From contig CAYGYY010000017.1 in assembly GCA_964354265.1 (NCBI GenBank), forward strand, positions 1 to 33,128: a stretch of DNA of 33,128 nt, in the 5' to 3' direction. Source of the DNA: Fen731 sp964354265 (GTDB lineage: Bacteria; Actinomycetota; Humimicrobiia; Humimicrobiales; Humimicrobiaceae). Below, in pieces: positions 31,496 through 33,128 of the stretch. The translations under genes and the position numbers were made by a program. How positions within the stretch are numbered: position 1 is the stretch's first letter; each line of letters begins with the position of its first letter. The notes under the pieces were generated by a model, which worked only from the letters and a program-made list of their open reading frames with translations, made no database searches and had not been told where the DNA came from.

Positions 31496-33071
31496 TTTCT
31501 TCTTTTAGGACCCACTTCTCTACATAATTATCGATAATATCACCTTCCTTTAAAAACCTGCAGACTTCTGAAAACCGCTGGAATGACGGGTCAAAGTAAT
31601 TGCCGGAAAATCTACCGGCTCCAGGTTTTAAAAGATAGAGGTTCTGTTTTGCGCGGGTTGCAGCAACATATAGCAGCCTCCTCTCCTCCTCAATTTCTTC
31701 CTGTGAGCGTATGGAATAAGAGCTGGGAAGATAGCCGTCTATTAAAGATATTATAAAGACGGAATGCCATTCAAGTCCTTTTGCTGAATGAATTGTCGAT
31801 AANNNNNNNNNNNNNNNNNNNNNNNNNNNNNNNNNNNNNNNNNNNNNNNNNNNNNNNNNNNNNNNNNNNNNNNNNNNNNNNNNNNNNNNNNNNNNNNNNN
31901 NNGTATTCAGCTCTATCTCCAGATCCATTGACTGCCATGCGCTTCTAAACAGCACCGCAATATCGTCAAGCGCTACCCCTTCCTCCCTCAGCTCAAGGAC
32001 CCTCTGGACAATAAACTTTGATTGCCAGTTTTCATTTTCAGTTTCTATATAAGCCGGTTTTTCATGACCTTCCTTACTTGTATATAACACTTTGTCGTAC
32101 TTCTCTTTGGCATATCTTATTATCTGGTTTGTAAAATCCAGTATTGGCTGTGTGCTCCTGTAATTCTGCTCAAGCTTGATTATCCTTGCATCAGGGTAAT
32201 TTCTTGGAAAATCCATTATATTCCTGAAATTTGCGCCCCTGAAAGAATAGATGCTCTGGGAATCATCTCCAACAACCATTATATTTTTGTGCTCGCTGGC
32301 CAGGCCGTAGGCTATCTTTGCCTGAAGCTTGTTTGTATCCTGGAACTCGTCTATCATTATATATTTATAGAAATTGGACAGCTTTTTCCTTATTTCATCA
32401 TTTTCATGCAGAAGCTGTTCGAGATATACAAGAAGGTCATCGTAGTCCATTATTGATTTTGATTTTTTATAGGCAATATATCCATTACTTATTTTTTCAA
32501 TATCTTCCCAGTTGTCCAGGAAATGTGCATAATCATCCGCTACGACATTTTTTATAGGCAGGTGCTTATTTATTGACTTGCTTATTACATCTGAAATAGT
32601 ATCTTTCTGGGGAAACCTTTTTTCGCTTCTGAAAAACCCGAGCTTGTTCCTTACAAGGCCAATAATATCCTCTGAGTCCTTCCTGTCAAGGATTGTAAAG
32701 TTTTCAGTAAATCCGACAAATTTTGCATATCTTCGCAGGATCTGGTTGGCGAATGAATGAAAGGTACCTCCGGATACATGGCCGCACCTTTCATCAAGCA
32801 AACTTGACGCACGCCTCAGCATTTCTCTTGCAGCTTTTCTTGTAAATGTCAGGAGAAGGATACTTTCAGGTGAAATGCCGTCTTCAACAAGATGGGCGAC
32901 CCTGTATACCAGCGTCCTGGTCTTGCCGCTTCCTGCTCCTGCTATTACCAGTACGGGCCCGGCGCTGATTTCTGCAGCATGAAGCTGGGACTGGTTTAAC
33001 TCTTTTGAATAGCTTATTTTATACTGGCGTTCCTTTAAAGGTTTTAAATCTTTTAATTTGTATTCTTTCAT
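31488..33071 (-). CDS. UvrD/PcrA-type superfamily 1 helicase, interrupted by assembly gap
   Basis: A 3'-5' DNA helicase of the UvrD/PcrA/Rep group. Visible motifs in order: Walker A AGAGSGKTRT (about 45-54), LTFTRKAAREM, Walker B DEFQDTNKLQ, VVGDDSQSIYSFRGA, EQNYRSTQ, then (after the gap) TIHSAKGLEW and EEERRLLYVAATRAKQNLYL. It acts in nucleotide excision or replication-linked repair. A run of 100 Ns interrupts it. The segment normally found between the NYRS/FRS region and TIHSAKGLE (most of domain 2B, about 190-230 residues) is missing, so the true gene is probably several hundred bases longer. The C-terminal tail after motif VI is short. The ATG is at 33069-33071; the 57 bases beyond it show no gene. 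Confidence 0.9.
   Translation of the reverse strand: MKEYKLKDLKPLKERQYKISYSKELNQSQLHAAEISAGPVLVIAGAGSGKTRTLVYRVAHLVEDGISPESILLLTFTRKAAREMLRRASSLLDERCGHVSGGTFHSFANQILRRYAKFVGFTENFTILDRKDSEDIIGLVRNKLGFFRSEKRFPQKDTISDVISKSINKHLPIKNVVADDYAHFLDNWEDIEKISNGYIAYKKSKSIMDYDDLLVYLEQLLHENDEIRKKLSNFYKYIMIDEFQDTNKLQAKIAYGLASEHKNIMVVGDDSQSIYSFRGANFRNIMDFPRNYPDARIIKLEQNYRSTQPILDFTNQIIRYAKEKYDKVLYTSKEGHEKPAYIETENENWQSKFIVQRVLELREEGVALDDIAVLFRSAWQSMDLEIELNXXXXXXXXXXXXXXXXXXXXXXXXXXXXXXXXXXLSTIHSAKGLEWHSVFIISLIDGYLPSSYSIRSQEEIEEERRLLYVAATRAKQNLYLLKPGAGRFSGNYFDPSFQRFSEVCRFLKEGDIIDNYVEKWVLKEEKP
31803..31902. other. Assembly gap (100 N)
   Basis: Exactly 100 undetermined bases, the conventional placeholder for a scaffold gap of unknown size. 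It lies within the helicase gene. The reading frame staying open across it is a coincidence of length and is not evidence that the gap is truly 100 bases. Confidence 0.98.
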
Positions 33072-33128
33072 ATAAAAATACCCGCAGATTAAATAATCAG
33101 CTGTTCATTTAAAAAAGACTGTAAATTT

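Noticed and set aside
1..33128. CRISPR arrays, insertion sequences, prophage or toxin-antitoxin genes
   Set aside because: No regularly spaced repeats, transposase or integrase motifs, or phage genes were seen on either strand.

Overview
This window looks like a chromosomal housekeeping region of an AT-rich, uncultivated bacterium, probably from a scaffolded or metagenome-derived assembly. No mobile element, CRISPR array, rRNA or tRNA gene was seen. TGA, TAA and TAG are all used as stops, and TTG and GTG starts are frequent (hisS, the metallo-hydrolase, secF, tgt and kch-type channel). The gene order on the minus strand is pdxS-pdxT-yebC-ruvC-ruvA-ruvB-queA-tgt-yajC-secD-secF-recJ-rel-hydrolase-hisS-aspS-alaS. 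It blends the Actinobacteria-type pdxST-yebC-ruvCAB block with the Firmicutes-type ruvAB-queA-tgt-yajC-secDF-recJ-relA-hisS-aspS-alaS block, so a deep-branching Actinobacteriota/Firmicutes-like (Terrabacteria) lineage is the best guess. That placement is inference.

Layout. Positions 1-126 are the 5' end of alaS. Positions 127-416 hold a strong candidate structured RNA, read here as a 6S RNA of about 195 nt on the minus strand with its own promoter. Positions 417-19840 are one long co-directional minus-strand array: aspartyl- and histidyl-tRNA synthetases, a metallo-hydrolase, bifunctional (p)ppGpp synthetase/hydrolase, RecJ, SecF/SecD/YajC, queuosine enzymes Tgt and QueA, RuvB/A/C, YebC, the PLP synthase PdxS/PdxT, HtpX and LemA. 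Many of these genes overlap by 1-10 nt or are separated by fewer than 15 nt. A divergent promoter region (19841-20050) separates the array from a plus-strand unit (20051-25474): an EF-G-like GTPase, a membrane-anchored Ig/CBM9-like protein, an isoprenylcysteine-methyltransferase-like membrane protein and a class II photolyase.

From 25475 onward the genes are accessory and change strand often: a K+ channel with an RCK/TrkA domain (-), an SRPBCC protein (+), two unrecognised co-directional proteins (-), a GH1 glycosidase (+), apolipoprotein N-acyltransferase (-) and a UvrD/PcrA-type helicase (-). The helicase is interrupted by a 100-N scaffold gap that probably hides several hundred bases.

The most interesting signals are the candidate 6S RNA beside aspS, with a competing-helix arrangement; an unusual YajC that appears to carry a lipoprotein signal peptide in addition to its normal membrane helix; a non-canonical K+ channel filter; the unrecognised two-gene unit at 27110-28502; and a set of apparently leaderless or Shine-Dalgarno-less starts.
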